A stretch of 64,000 bases of DNA. Origin: PALSA-612 sp963776735. Its GTDB lineage: Bacteria > Actinomycetota > Thermoleophilia > Gaiellales > Gaiellaceae. The translations under genes and the position numbers were made by a program. Position 1 is the stretch's first letter; every line of letters starts with the position of its first letter. Location: contig CAVZNV010000022.1 in NCBI GenBank assembly GCA_963776735.1, positions 62,001-126,000 on the forward strand, given 5' to 3'. Shown piece by piece: positions 40,343-48,135 of this stretch. A model generated the notes under the pieces. The model did not search any database. It saw only the letters and a list, made by a program, of their open reading frames with translations, and had not been told where the DNA came from.

Positions 40343-41224
40343 GTGAAGGTCTGCGTCGCCGTGATCGTTCTGGCGGCGCTTGCGGTCGCCGGCTGCGGCT
40401 CACAGCAACCGCCGTCCCCGGCTCGTGTCGTTCGCACGGCCGGTCGTCCATGCCGCGAAGCCCCAGCCCCGCGCCGGTACGAGCACGTCGTCCTGGTCGT
40501 GCTCGAGAACCACAGCTACGACCAGGTCGCGCACGCCTCGCCGTACCTGAACGCGCTCGCGCGCGCGTGCGGGCTCGCCGCGAACTATCGCGCGGTCGCG
40601 CATCCGAGCCTGCCCAACTACCTCGCGCTGACCGCGGGAACGACGGCCGGCATCGACAGCGACTGCACCCGGTGCTCGGCAGACGTCGGCTCGATCTTCC
40701 AGCAGGTGGGTGGCGCCTGGCGCACGTACGCGGAGTCGCTTCCGTCGCCGGGCTTCACGGGCCTCGCCGGCGGCGACTACGCGAAGAAGCACAACCCGGC
40801 GGCCTATTTTCCGGCGATCGCAGCAGCCTACGCCCGGAACGCCGTGCCGCTGACCGCGTCTTCGCTCGACCGCCTCGGCCGCTTCACGCTGATCGTCCCC
40901 GACCTTTGCAACGACGAGCACAACTGCAGCGTCGACACCGGCGACCGCTGGCTCGCCACATGGATCCCGCGGGTTCTCCGCTCGCGCGCATACAGGCAGG
41001 GCGGCACGGCAGTGTTCGTCACCTACGACGAGGGCACCGACTCGGACAACCACGTGTACACGGTTGCCGTTGCGCCGTCGGTCCGGCCCGGCACCGTGGC
41101 AACGGCCGCGTTCGACCATTACTCGCTGCTGCGAACCATCGAGAAGTTGCTCGGCCTACCGTGTCTTGCGAACGCCTGCACCGCCGTCCCAATGGCCGCA
41201 GCGTTCCACTTGCTCGGCCTCTGA
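40343..41224 (+). CDS. Lipoprotein phosphoesterase (acid phosphatase / phospholipase C-type)
   Basis: A GTG start gives 293 residues with a lipobox (VAGC at about residue 17). HVVLVVLENHSYDQVAHASP and HPSLPNYLALTAG contain the metal- and phosphate-binding residues of the PF04185 phosphoesterase family (AcpA/PLC-C). The late VFVTYDEGTDSDNHVY and FDHYSLLRTIEKLLGLP blocks are also conserved. It is predicted to be anchored outside the membrane and to release phosphate from esters. It probably ends the rlmN transcript; an AAGGCCG/CGGCCTT hairpin lies about 50 bases downstream. Confidence 0.8.
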   Translation: MKVCVAVIVLAALAVAGCGSQQPPSPARVVRTAGRPCREAPAPRRYEHVVLVVLENHSYDQVAHASPYLNALARACGLAANYRAVAHPSLPNYLALTAGTTAGIDSDCTRCSADVGSIFQQVGGAWRTYAESLPSPGFTGLAGGDYAKKHNPAAYFPAIAAAYARNAVPLTASSLDRLGRFTLIVPDLCNDEHNCSVDTGDRWLATWIPRVLRSRAYRQGGTAVFVTYDEGTDSDNHVYTVAVAPSVRPGTVATAAFDHYSLLRTIEKLLGLPCLANACTAVPMAAAFHLLGL

Positions 41225-41320
41225 CGTCCCTCTTGCGGGGGATGAAATGTCGGCCTACGATGGGATACGGGTGAAGGCCGCTTCGGCCTTCGGGGAGAGC
41301 AACGAAAGGGGACAAAGCAC

Positions 41321-42496
41321 ATGAAACGTGCGTTCATCGCGGCGACACTGGTCGCACTCGGCGCTGCGCTCTGGCTCGCGGCTACCGCCGGCGCCGCCGG
41401 ACCGATGCCGAGCAATCCGCAGTTCGGCTCCGGGGACAACGGGTACGGCCCGCCGAGCAGCGGCAGCGCGGGACTGGTCACTGTCGGTAGCGCGAAGGTC
41501 GCGCAGTTGACGTCGCACCATTACGGGGACGGCCTCGTGAGCGTCGGCTTCCCGAACGGATCGACATTCGGTCAGCTGACGAACCTGAGTACCGATTACA
41601 ACATGACGGTCGGCGCGTGCGGGGGCGGCGCGCCGCGGTATCAGATCGACCTCCAGCCGCCCGGCGATTCGAATCCGGCGGACGGCGTCAGCCTCTACGT
41701 CTACTTCGGGACGGCCCCGTACGGTGGCTGTCCGAGCGGCGGGCCGCAGACGGAGGCGAACATCATCGGCGGGACGGCGCCGCAGTGGTTCATTTTCGGC
41801 GGCGGCTTCAACTCGAATCTGATCTATACGTACTCGCAGATCGACGCCATGGTCGGCAGCTACAGCCTGCTCGACGCCCAGATCGCCGATGATGGCGGCT
41901 GGTCGCAGACCGGCGACACGCAGACGGTGCAGGTCATGAACTGGAACGTCGACGGGACGGTCTTCTTCGGCTTCCCGGGCGGCAACCTCAACTGCACCGG
42001 CCTGGTCAATGGCGGCACGTACACCAACATCACGGTCTCGAACGGCGCGACGTGCACGCTGGCCAACGGCGTGACGGTCACGCAGGACGTGAAGGTCCAG
42101 TCCGGCGGAAACCTCAACGTCCTCAGCTCGAGCATCGGCCACGACCTGTCCGACAACGGCGGCGGGCTCCTGTTCGTCTGCAACAGCGCGATCTCGCACG
42201 ACCTGTCGGTCCAGAACAGCACGGGGCCGATCACGGTCGGCGGCGGCGACGGTTGCGGCAACACGATCGGCCACGACCTGACCGTCCAGAACAACAGCGG
42301 CGGCGTCACAGTCGACAACAACGCGGTCGGCCACGACCTGACCGTGAAGAACAACAAGGGCGGCACCGACGTGAGCGGCAACAGCGTCGGCCACGACGCG
42401 TCCTGCGGGAACACGCCGCAGACGGGCGGCGGCAACACCGCCGGCCACAACAACTCCTGCCCGGCAGGCGGCGGAGGCGGCGGCGGCGGTTCCTGA
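41321..42496 (+). CDS. Secreted beta-solenoid protein with GHDL repeats (copy 1)
   Basis: The signal peptide is residues 1-25. Residues about 27-235 are a Gly/Asn-rich domain without recognised family. The C-terminal 150 residues consist of about 20-residue units beginning (I/V)GHDL: IGHDLSDNGGG, ISHDLSVQNSTGP, IGHDLTVQNNSGG, VGHDLTVKNNKGG, VGHDASCGNT and AGHNNSC. These read as coils of a short beta-helix with a stacked Asn ladder. The tail is poly-Gly (GGGGGGGG). AAAGGGGA precedes the ATG. It is probably wall- or matrix-located; the function is unknown. The gene at 42530 is a paralogue in its C-terminal half. Confidence 0.7.
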   Translation: MKRAFIAATLVALGAALWLAATAGAAGPMPSNPQFGSGDNGYGPPSSGSAGLVTVGSAKVAQLTSHHYGDGLVSVGFPNGSTFGQLTNLSTDYNMTVGACGGGAPRYQIDLQPPGDSNPADGVSLYVYFGTAPYGGCPSGGPQTEANIIGGTAPQWFIFGGGFNSNLIYTYSQIDAMVGSYSLLDAQIADDGGWSQTGDTQTVQVMNWNVDGTVFFGFPGGNLNCTGLVNGGTYTNITVSNGATCTLANGVTVTQDVKVQSGGNLNVLSSSIGHDLSDNGGGLLFVCNSAISHDLSVQNSTGPITVGGGDGCGNTIGHDLTVQNNSGGVTVDNNAVGHDLTVKNNKGGTDVSGNSVGHDASCGNTPQTGGGNTAGHNNSCPAGGGGGGGGS

Positions 42497-42529
42497 TCTG
42501 AAAGGTGAAGAAAGGCGAAAGGGGAGAGC

Positions 42530-43846
42530 ATGAAACGAGCATTGTTCGTAGCCTCGTTGATGGCTGCGATGACAGTCGTCGGAGCGGCCTTCTCGGGCGG
42601 CGCCCTCGGCGCTCCGAGCAGCGTCGTCTACGACTCGACGGTCAGCCCGCTTCCGGGCAACCTTCCGAGCCAGGCATTCCAGGCGACGCAACTCGGGCAG
42701 TTCGGAGATCAGGTCAACCTGGCCGGAACCGCCCGCCTGTTGAACAAGGTCACGGTCACGATGAGCAGCTGGGCCTGTCAAAGCGGCGGTGTCTACAGCG
42801 GCGATTGCGCATCCGCTGCAGGCTCGACGTTCAGCATGCCGATCACGTTCAACGTCTACAACGTCGCCAATGACGGGCAGAGCGTCGGCTCGCTGATCGC
42901 GACGCGGACGCAGACGTTCGCGATCCCGTACAGGCCGAATGCCAACCCGGCTCATTGCGGCGGCGACGCGACGGAGTGGTACAACGGCCAGGGCTGCTTC
43001 CACGGGATCGCGAACAACATCACCTTCGACTTCAGCTCGATGAACGTGCTGCTGCCGAACAAGGTGATCTACGGCGTCCAGTACAACACCTCGGGGTACG
43101 GGCCGCATCCGTACGGCTATTCGACGGCCTGCGCGATCGCGAACAACTGCCCGTACGACTCGCTCAACGTCGGGCTCAGCTCGCAGGCGAACGTCGGGTC
43201 GGAGGTCTTCCCGGGTGAGCTCTACCAGGACTCGGTGACCGCCGGCCAGTACTGCGACGGAGGCACCGGCGGTACCGGAGCCTTCCGGCTCGACTCGCCC
43301 GGCAACCCGTGCTGGGCCGGCTACGTGCCCGCGGTTCAGTTCACGGCATCGCCGAGTGGGAACCAGGCGTGCAACGGCACGATCGGGGCGACGACGATCG
43401 ACGGCGACCTGACCGTTTCCAATGGCGCGACCTGCACCCTCAACGGCACGACGATCACGCACGACGTGAAGGTGCAGTCCGGCGGACACCTCTACGCGAC
43501 CGGGGCGACCGTCGGCCATGATCTGTCGCTGAACGGGGCCGCCTCCAGCACCGTCTGCGGAAGCAACATCTCGCACGACCTGACCGTGCAGAACAGCACC
43601 GGCCCGCTGTACATCGGCTTCGGCGACGGCTGCGGCAACACGGTCGGCCACGACCTGACCGTCCAGAACAACACGGGCGGCGTCACCGTCGACGACAACA
43701 CCGTCGGCCACGACCTCACCGTGAAGAGCAACACCGGCGGCACCGACGTGAGCGGCAATAGCGCCGGTCACGACGCCACCTGCGGGAACACCCCGCAATC
43801 GGGCATCGGCAACAGCGCCGGCCACAACAACTCCTGCCCCGCGTAG
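42530..43846 (+). CDS. Secreted beta-solenoid protein with GHDL repeats (copy 2)
   Basis: Signal peptide 1-27. Residues about 28-280 are a beta-sandwich-like domain unlike that of copy 1, with paired cysteines (WACQSG, GDCASA, CGGDAT, GQGCFHG). Residues about 285-438 repeat copy 1 almost word for word: GDLTVSNGATCTL, HDVKVQSGGHL, VGHDLSLNG, ISHDLTVQNSTGP, VGHDLTVQNNTGG, VGHDLTVKSNTGG and AGHDATCGNTPQS. Thus two different N-domains share one repeat module. It starts 33 bases after copy 1 and ends in a strong terminator, so the pair is one operon. Confidence 0.7.
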   Translation: MKRALFVASLMAAMTVVGAAFSGGALGAPSSVVYDSTVSPLPGNLPSQAFQATQLGQFGDQVNLAGTARLLNKVTVTMSSWACQSGGVYSGDCASAAGSTFSMPITFNVYNVANDGQSVGSLIATRTQTFAIPYRPNANPAHCGGDATEWYNGQGCFHGIANNITFDFSSMNVLLPNKVIYGVQYNTSGYGPHPYGYSTACAIANNCPYDSLNVGLSSQANVGSEVFPGELYQDSVTAGQYCDGGTGGTGAFRLDSPGNPCWAGYVPAVQFTASPSGNQACNGTIGATTIDGDLTVSNGATCTLNGTTITHDVKVQSGGHLYATGATVGHDLSLNGAASSTVCGSNISHDLTVQNSTGPLYIGFGDGCGNTVGHDLTVQNNTGGVTVDDNTVGHDLTVKSNTGGTDVSGNSAGHDATCGNTPQSGIGNSAGHNNSCPA

Positions 43847-43858
43847 GACAGCGGCATC

Positions 43859-43890
43859 GAAAGAGGGCCCCGGAAACGGGGCCCTCTTTC
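43859..43890 (+). terminator. Strong terminator of the solenoid operon
   Basis: GAAAGAGGGCCCCG and its exact complement form a 14-base stem with a GAAA tetraloop, 12 bases after the stop; it ends CTCTTTC. Confidence 0.85.
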
Positions 43891-43937
43891 ACAACATCGT
43901 CTCCGGATCGCCGCTAGTGTAGGCCCCGCCTGGCTGT

Positions 43938-43965
43938 TGACGTCGCCGAAATCGGCCTGACGTCA
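43938..43965 (+). promoter_or_regulatory. Inverted repeat upstream of the beta-helix gene
   Basis: TGACGTC and TGACGTCA flank an inner GCCGA/TCGGC pair, making a near-perfect dyad 62 bases before the ATG. It could be an operator or a leader hairpin. TTGACG at its left edge could also serve as a -35 box. Confidence 0.3.
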
Positions 43966-44027
43966 GTGCACGTGGGACAGGCGCATTCCCCCGAACGGGG
44001 GGAGCGTTCAACCAGACAGGGGAGAGC

Positions 44028-45038
44028 ATGAAACGATTCAACTGCGGCATGGCGCTCGCGCTCGTTGCGATCGCCGCGATCATGGCGCTCGGCGCGGGCA
44101 GCGCCAGCGCGTCGCCGACGTGCACGCCGACCGGCTTCGTCAGGGATTCGATGAACCTGACCGCGGCGCTGATCAATCCGAGCAAGGTCTCGGGCGCGGT
44201 CAACGCCACCGGCTGCAACATCGGCGTCTACTACGGCCCCGGCTCGAAGGGGCAGGTCGACAAGGCCGAGATCTTCGGCGCCAACTACTACGGGGTGGTC
44301 GACAGCGGCGCCCAGGTGAGCGTCCAGAACTCGTCGATCCACGACATCGGCGAGGTTCCGTTCAATGGGACCCAGCACGGCGTCGGGATCTACGTCGACT
44401 ACTACACGCCTGGTGCCACAGCAGACATCCACAACGACACGATCTACCGGTACCAGAAGGGCGGCATCGTCGTCAACGGCGGCGGCAACAAGGCCGACAT
44501 CCACGACAACACTGTCACCGGCCTCGGCCGCGTCAACTTCATCGCCCAGAACGGCATCCAGATGGCGTACGGCGCGACGGGCGACATCCACAACAACACC
44601 GTCACCGGCAACGCATATACCGGGGCGAATGACGCGTCGTCCGCCGGCATCCTCGTCTTCGGCGGCTGCGGCGACCCGGTCACCGCGCCGGACACCCATG
44701 ACAACACGCTGTCCGAGAACGACATCGGCATCTACTACGCGAACTACAACGACGACTGCACCGGCCCGCCGTCGACTCCGACGAAGGGCAACATCCACAA
44801 CAACACGATCTCGAACAGCGCCGTCACGAACGTCAGCGGCGACCTGGGAGGCATCGGCTACCAGGCCGGCATCGCCGAGTTCGGGAACGGGGACGAGATC
44901 CACGACAACAAGATCTCGGGTGCCGGCTATGCGCCGATGAATCCGGGCACGGCGTTCGTCCGCCCGATCGACACCTCGGGCTCGCTGAACGTCCACTCCC
45001 ACAACAACACGTACAACGGGAGCCCGTACAACGGCTAA
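44028..45038 (+). CDS. Secreted right-handed parallel beta-helix protein
   Basis: The 336-residue product has a signal peptide (1-28). From about residue 70 it shows PbH1-type coils of some 22-30 residues marked by (D/N)IHxNT(I/V): SSIHDIGEV, ADIHNDTIYRY, ADIHDNTVTG, GDIHNNTVTG, DTHDNTLSEND, GNIHNNTISN and DEIHDNKISG. This fold is shared by polysaccharide lyases, tailspikes and passive surface proteins; no catalytic residues are recognisable. CAGGGGAGAGC before the ATG matches the leader of the preceding operon. A terminator follows. Confidence 0.78.
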   Translation: MKRFNCGMALALVAIAAIMALGAGSASASPTCTPTGFVRDSMNLTAALINPSKVSGAVNATGCNIGVYYGPGSKGQVDKAEIFGANYYGVVDSGAQVSVQNSSIHDIGEVPFNGTQHGVGIYVDYYTPGATADIHNDTIYRYQKGGIVVNGGGNKADIHDNTVTGLGRVNFIAQNGIQMAYGATGDIHNNTVTGNAYTGANDASSAGILVFGGCGDPVTAPDTHDNTLSENDIGIYYANYNDDCTGPPSTPTKGNIHNNTISNSAVTNVSGDLGGIGYQAGIAEFGNGDEIHDNKISGAGYAPMNPGTAFVRPIDTSGSLNVHSHNNTYNGSPYNG

Positions 45039-45059
45039 GAACCGCCTCCGTGATTCACC

Positions 45060-45085
45060 GAAGAGCCCGCTCCGGCGGGCTCTTC
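45060..45085 (+). terminator. Terminator after the beta-helix gene
   Basis: GAAGAGCCCGC and GCGGGCTCTTC form an 11-base perfect stem with a 4-base loop. Confidence 0.8.
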
Positions 45086-45103
45086 GCGTTCTAGGCTTGG
45101 CCC

Positions 45104-45472
45104 GTGCCGCTTTTCGTCATCTACGGAACGTTCATGCGCGGGCAGCCGGGACACGCGAACCTCGACGGCGCGCGCTTCGTCGAGCCGGTCGAGACGGCGC
45201 CGCGCTACCGGCTGTTCGAGGTCGACGGCCGCTGGCCGGCGCTCGTCGAGGACGACGACGGCGTCGCGATCGCGGCCGAGCTGTACGAGATCGAGCCGGC
45301 GCACCTCGCGCGGCTGGCCGAGATCGAGCCACCCGGCTGGAACCGCACGCCGATCGAGCTCGCGGACGGCCGCACGGTCGACGCCTTCGTCGGCGAGCCT
45401 CGACTGCGCACCCGGGGCACCGATGTATCCGAGCACGGCGGCTGGGCCGCCTACCGCGCCTCGGTCGGCTAA
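45104..45472 (+). CDS. Gamma-glutamylcyclotransferase-like protein (AIG2/GGCT)
   Basis: A GTG start gives 122 residues. The opening FVIYGTFMRGQPGHANLDGA supplies the glycine-rich substrate loop (YGTxMxGxxxH), YEIEPAHLARLAEIEPPGWN carries the helix after the catalytic Glu, and the length fits a single GGCT fold. These enzymes release pyroglutamate from gamma-glutamyl amines or dipeptides. It is convergent with the lipoprotein gene, 3 bases between stops. Confidence 0.75.
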   Translation: MPLFVIYGTFMRGQPGHANLDGARFVEPVETAPRYRLFEVDGRWPALVEDDDGVAIAAELYEIEPAHLARLAEIEPPGWNRTPIELADGRTVDAFVGEPRLRTRGTDVSEHGGWAAYRASVG

Positions 45473-45475
45473 CGC

Positions 45476-47203
45476 CTACTTCTGCGGCTGCGCGAGCTGG
45501 TACGTGATCTTGCCGGTCGGCGTTCCGACCGCGATGCCGACAGGCTTGCCCGCGATCGCGTGCCGGTAGTCGACGATCGCGAGCTGCCCCTTCTTGAGCA
45601 GCAGTTTCCCCGCGACCCAGGTCGCGTCGCCCGCCGGCGACTCGCGCACGATCGACAGGACGTAGACCGCGTAGCCGGTGCCGGCGATGTTGCCCTTCGT
45701 CCCCTTCGTGTCGAGCGCGACCTGGCCGTCCTGCTTGTCGACGTACATCGTCAGCGCCGATCCGCCCTTGATCCCGACTGCGAGCGTCGCGAACGCGTAC
45801 TGCGTCTTGCCCTCCTGCACGGCGCTTGCGAGCAGCGGCGTCTGGTCGCGGTGCGGGTCGGTGAAGTAGGTCAGCCCGGTGTCGCCGCCGCGGAAGTAGA
45901 CGAAGTTCTTCTCGCCCGGCTTCAGCACGATGTCGTCGACCTGCTGGTAGACGCCGGGGCCGATCATGTCGACGCGCTCCTTGTCCTGCTTCACCAGGCC
46001 CGAGCCGTCGACCTGCACGGCGACCTCGGTCTTCGGCGGGATCAGGTACGTCGGCTCGGGAGCGACGCGCCAGTTCTGCGACGTGATCGTCGTCTCGACT
46101 CGAACACCCGGGATCTGGTTCACGATCCGTCCGTTCACGTACCCGGTCACGCGGCCCTTGCTGTGCAGGACGAGATGCCCGTGGTTCTCCGGGTTGCCGA
46201 CGAGCGTGAGCTGCTCGTACTGCTTCGACGGCGCGAGGACGGAGCCCGCAGACGACGCGCTCTTGCCGCCGTTCGCACCCGCTCGCCCAGCGCCCGAACA
46301 GAACGGGCACGGCTGCTGTGTGATCCCGGGCGTCGTCGGCAGCAGGAACATCGACTGCGTCTTTGCGTCGCCGTCGTAAATCTCGGACGTGTCGCTCGGA
46401 TCCGGGCCGCCGACGTAGTGCCAGGTGTTCGCGTTCGTGTTCACCTTGATCGCGCGGATGACGCCCGGGAAGTTGTTGTCGTAGACGAGGATCGCGAACT
46501 TGCCGCTGCCCTTGTCCTCGATCGCGAACGGCGTGATCGCATGGCCACCGGAGCCGTCGCGCTTGAAGATCGCGATCGTGTACAGCTCGTTCTCCGAGTT
46601 CAGCGACTGGACGAGCGCGCGCAGAATCGCGGCGGGCGTGCCGACGACCCGCTTCCGCTCGACGGACGGGAGATCCTGGAACGTCCAGTTCTCCGCGAGC
46701 AGCGACTGGAGCGACACGTTGCCCTGGACCGGCAGCTTGAAGGTCGTCTTGGCGCCGTAGTCGGCCGGGTTGCGGACGTGCTTGAAGAACTCGATCGACG
46801 TCACCGAGAAGCCCATGCAGTGACCGCCCGCCATGCGCGAGTTCTCGTCCGCCATCCACTGCTGCGCGATCGGCGTCAACTTGCACGTCGCACCCGTCCC
46901 GCGCGCGCAGACCTGGGTGCCGAAGAGGTCCTCGACCTGCTTCGCGGTCATGTTCTCCGGCCCGGCGTCGTTGCCGTAGTTCTCGAACCCGAAGCCGTTG
47001 ACCCAGGGCCGGAAGCCGTCGTCGACGATGATCTTCCCCGTCGGCGTGTAGCTCCGGACGGTGCCGGCGGACTGGCCGCCGACGATCCCGCCGACCCGGT
47101 GCACGTTCGACGGCTGCGCGAACTTGTCGCCCGACCCTCCGCACGCGGCGGCGAGCACCGTGACGGCGACCGCGGCGCACACGGCGACGAGCGCGCGCCT
47201 CAT
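45476..47203 (-). CDS. Lipoprotein with papain-like Cys-His-Asp/Asn triad
   Basis: The lipobox is VLAAAC (Cys21). Residues 120-250 show MAGGHCMGFSVTS (Cys129), DGSGGHAITPFAIED (His221) and ILVYDNNFPG (Asp242/Asn243), the order and spacing of a C1/C39-type cysteine peptidase core. A linker with PCPFCSG and Ser/Gly repeats follows, then about 220 residues of beta-rich sequence with no recognised family. It is expected on the outer face of the membrane. Its ATG overlaps the proline dehydrogenase stop (ATGA), so it is the last gene of the long minus-strand series. Peptidase activity is an inference. Confidence 0.6.
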   Translation of the reverse strand: MRRALVAVCAAVAVTVLAAACGGSGDKFAQPSNVHRVGGIVGGQSAGTVRSYTPTGKIIVDDGFRPWVNGFGFENYGNDAGPENMTAKQVEDLFGTQVCARGTGATCKLTPIAQQWMADENSRMAGGHCMGFSVTSIEFFKHVRNPADYGAKTTFKLPVQGNVSLQSLLAENWTFQDLPSVERKRVVGTPAAILRALVQSLNSENELYTIAIFKRDGSGGHAITPFAIEDKGSGKFAILVYDNNFPGVIRAIKVNTNANTWHYVGGPDPSDTSEIYDGDAKTQSMFLLPTTPGITQQPCPFCSGAGRAGANGGKSASSAGSVLAPSKQYEQLTLVGNPENHGHLVLHSKGRVTGYVNGRIVNQIPGVRVETTITSQNWRVAPEPTYLIPPKTEVAVQVDGSGLVKQDKERVDMIGPGVYQQVDDIVLKPGEKNFVYFRGGDTGLTYFTDPHRDQTPLLASAVQEGKTQYAFATLAVGIKGGSALTMYVDKQDGQVALDTKGTKGNIAGTGYAVYVLSIVRESPAGDATWVAGKLLLKKGQLAIVDYRHAIAGKPVGIAVGTPTGKITYQLAQPQK

Positions 47204-48135
47204 CCGCGCACCAGGTTCTTGAAGAAGAAGAGCGTGTTGGCCGGCCGCTCCGCGAGTCGTCGCATGAGGTACCGATACCAGTCCGGGCCGAACGGCGTCG
47301 CGACAAGCACGGCGAAACCGCGGCGCACGAGGTCGAGCTGCAGCTGCGGCCGCACACCGTAGAGCATCTGGAACTGGAAACGGTCGCGTTCGATGCCTTC
47401 CTTGTCGGCGAATGCGATCGCGTGCTCGATCAGGTTCTCGTCGTGCGTCGCGATCGCCGTGAAGCCGATCTCGCGCAGCGCCGTCTCGATCAGCCGTTCG
47501 TACGCCGCGTCGACGTCCGCCTTCTCGGGATAGGCCACGTCCGGCGGCTCGAGGTAGGCCCCCTTGACGAACCGCACGTTCGGACGCAGCTCGAGCAGCG
47601 AGGCCAGGTCGTTCTCCGTGCGGTAGAGGTAGGACTGGAGCACGGTGCCGGTGTTCTCGTGACCTGCCTCGCGGAGCCGCCGGTAGATCCGCAGCGTCGC
47701 GTCGACGAAGGCCGACTCCTCCATGTCCATCCGCACGAAGTTGCCGCGCTCGGCCGCGTAGGCGACGAGCGACGCGACGTTCTCGTACGCGAGCTCTTCG
47801 TCGAGGGAGAGTCCGAGATGCGTCAGCTTGAGCGCAACGTTCGTGCGCAGGCCTTCCGCCTGGATGCGGTCGAGGATTTCCTTGTACGCGACCACGACGG
47901 CGCCGGCCTCCTCGGGCGAGCGCACGCCTTCGCCGAGCAGCGTCGTGTTCGTGAGCAGGCCCTGCTCGTTGAGGCGCCGCAGCACGGGAACGAGCTGGTC
48001 GAGCGTCTCGCCGGCGACGAAGCGGCCCGCGCCGACTCGCATCCCGTGCCGGCGGACGAGGTGGTCGAGCCGCGGGCTGTCGGCGAGCGCGAGGATCGCC
48101 CGGCGCGATGCGGCGTTTGCGGCCTCGGTGATCAC
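47200..48135 (-). CDS. Proline dehydrogenase
   Basis: A GTG start in the gcvPB stop (GTGA) gives 311 residues, the size of monofunctional bacterial PRODH. The FAD/proline barrel is marked by RFVAGETLDQLV, NVALKLTHLGLSLD, FVRMDMEESAFVDATL, RFVKGAYLEPPDVAYP, ATHDENLIEHA, FQFQMLYGVRPQLQ and the final substrate motif YLMRRLAERPAN (RRxxE). It oxidises proline to pyrroline-5-carboxylate; no P5C dehydrogenase is in view. Co-translation with the glycine cleavage genes points to joint amino-acid catabolism. Confidence 0.9.
   Translation of the reverse strand: MITEAANAASRRAILALADSPRLDHLVRRHGMRVGAGRFVAGETLDQLVPVLRRLNEQGLLTNTTLLGEGVRSPEEAGAVVVAYKEILDRIQAEGLRTNVALKLTHLGLSLDEELAYENVASLVAYAAERGNFVRMDMEESAFVDATLRIYRRLREAGHENTGTVLQSYLYRTENDLASLLELRPNVRFVKGAYLEPPDVAYPEKADVDAAYERLIETALREIGFTAIATHDENLIEHAIAFADKEGIERDRFQFQMLYGVRPQLQLDLVRRGFAVLVATPFGPDWYRYLMRRLAERPANTLFFFKNLVRG

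Noticed and set aside
41321..43846. CRISPR-like repeat array from the recurring GGCCACGACCTGACC-type sequence
   Set aside because: The repeats are in frame, vary in spacing and sequence, and encode the GHDL protein coils.
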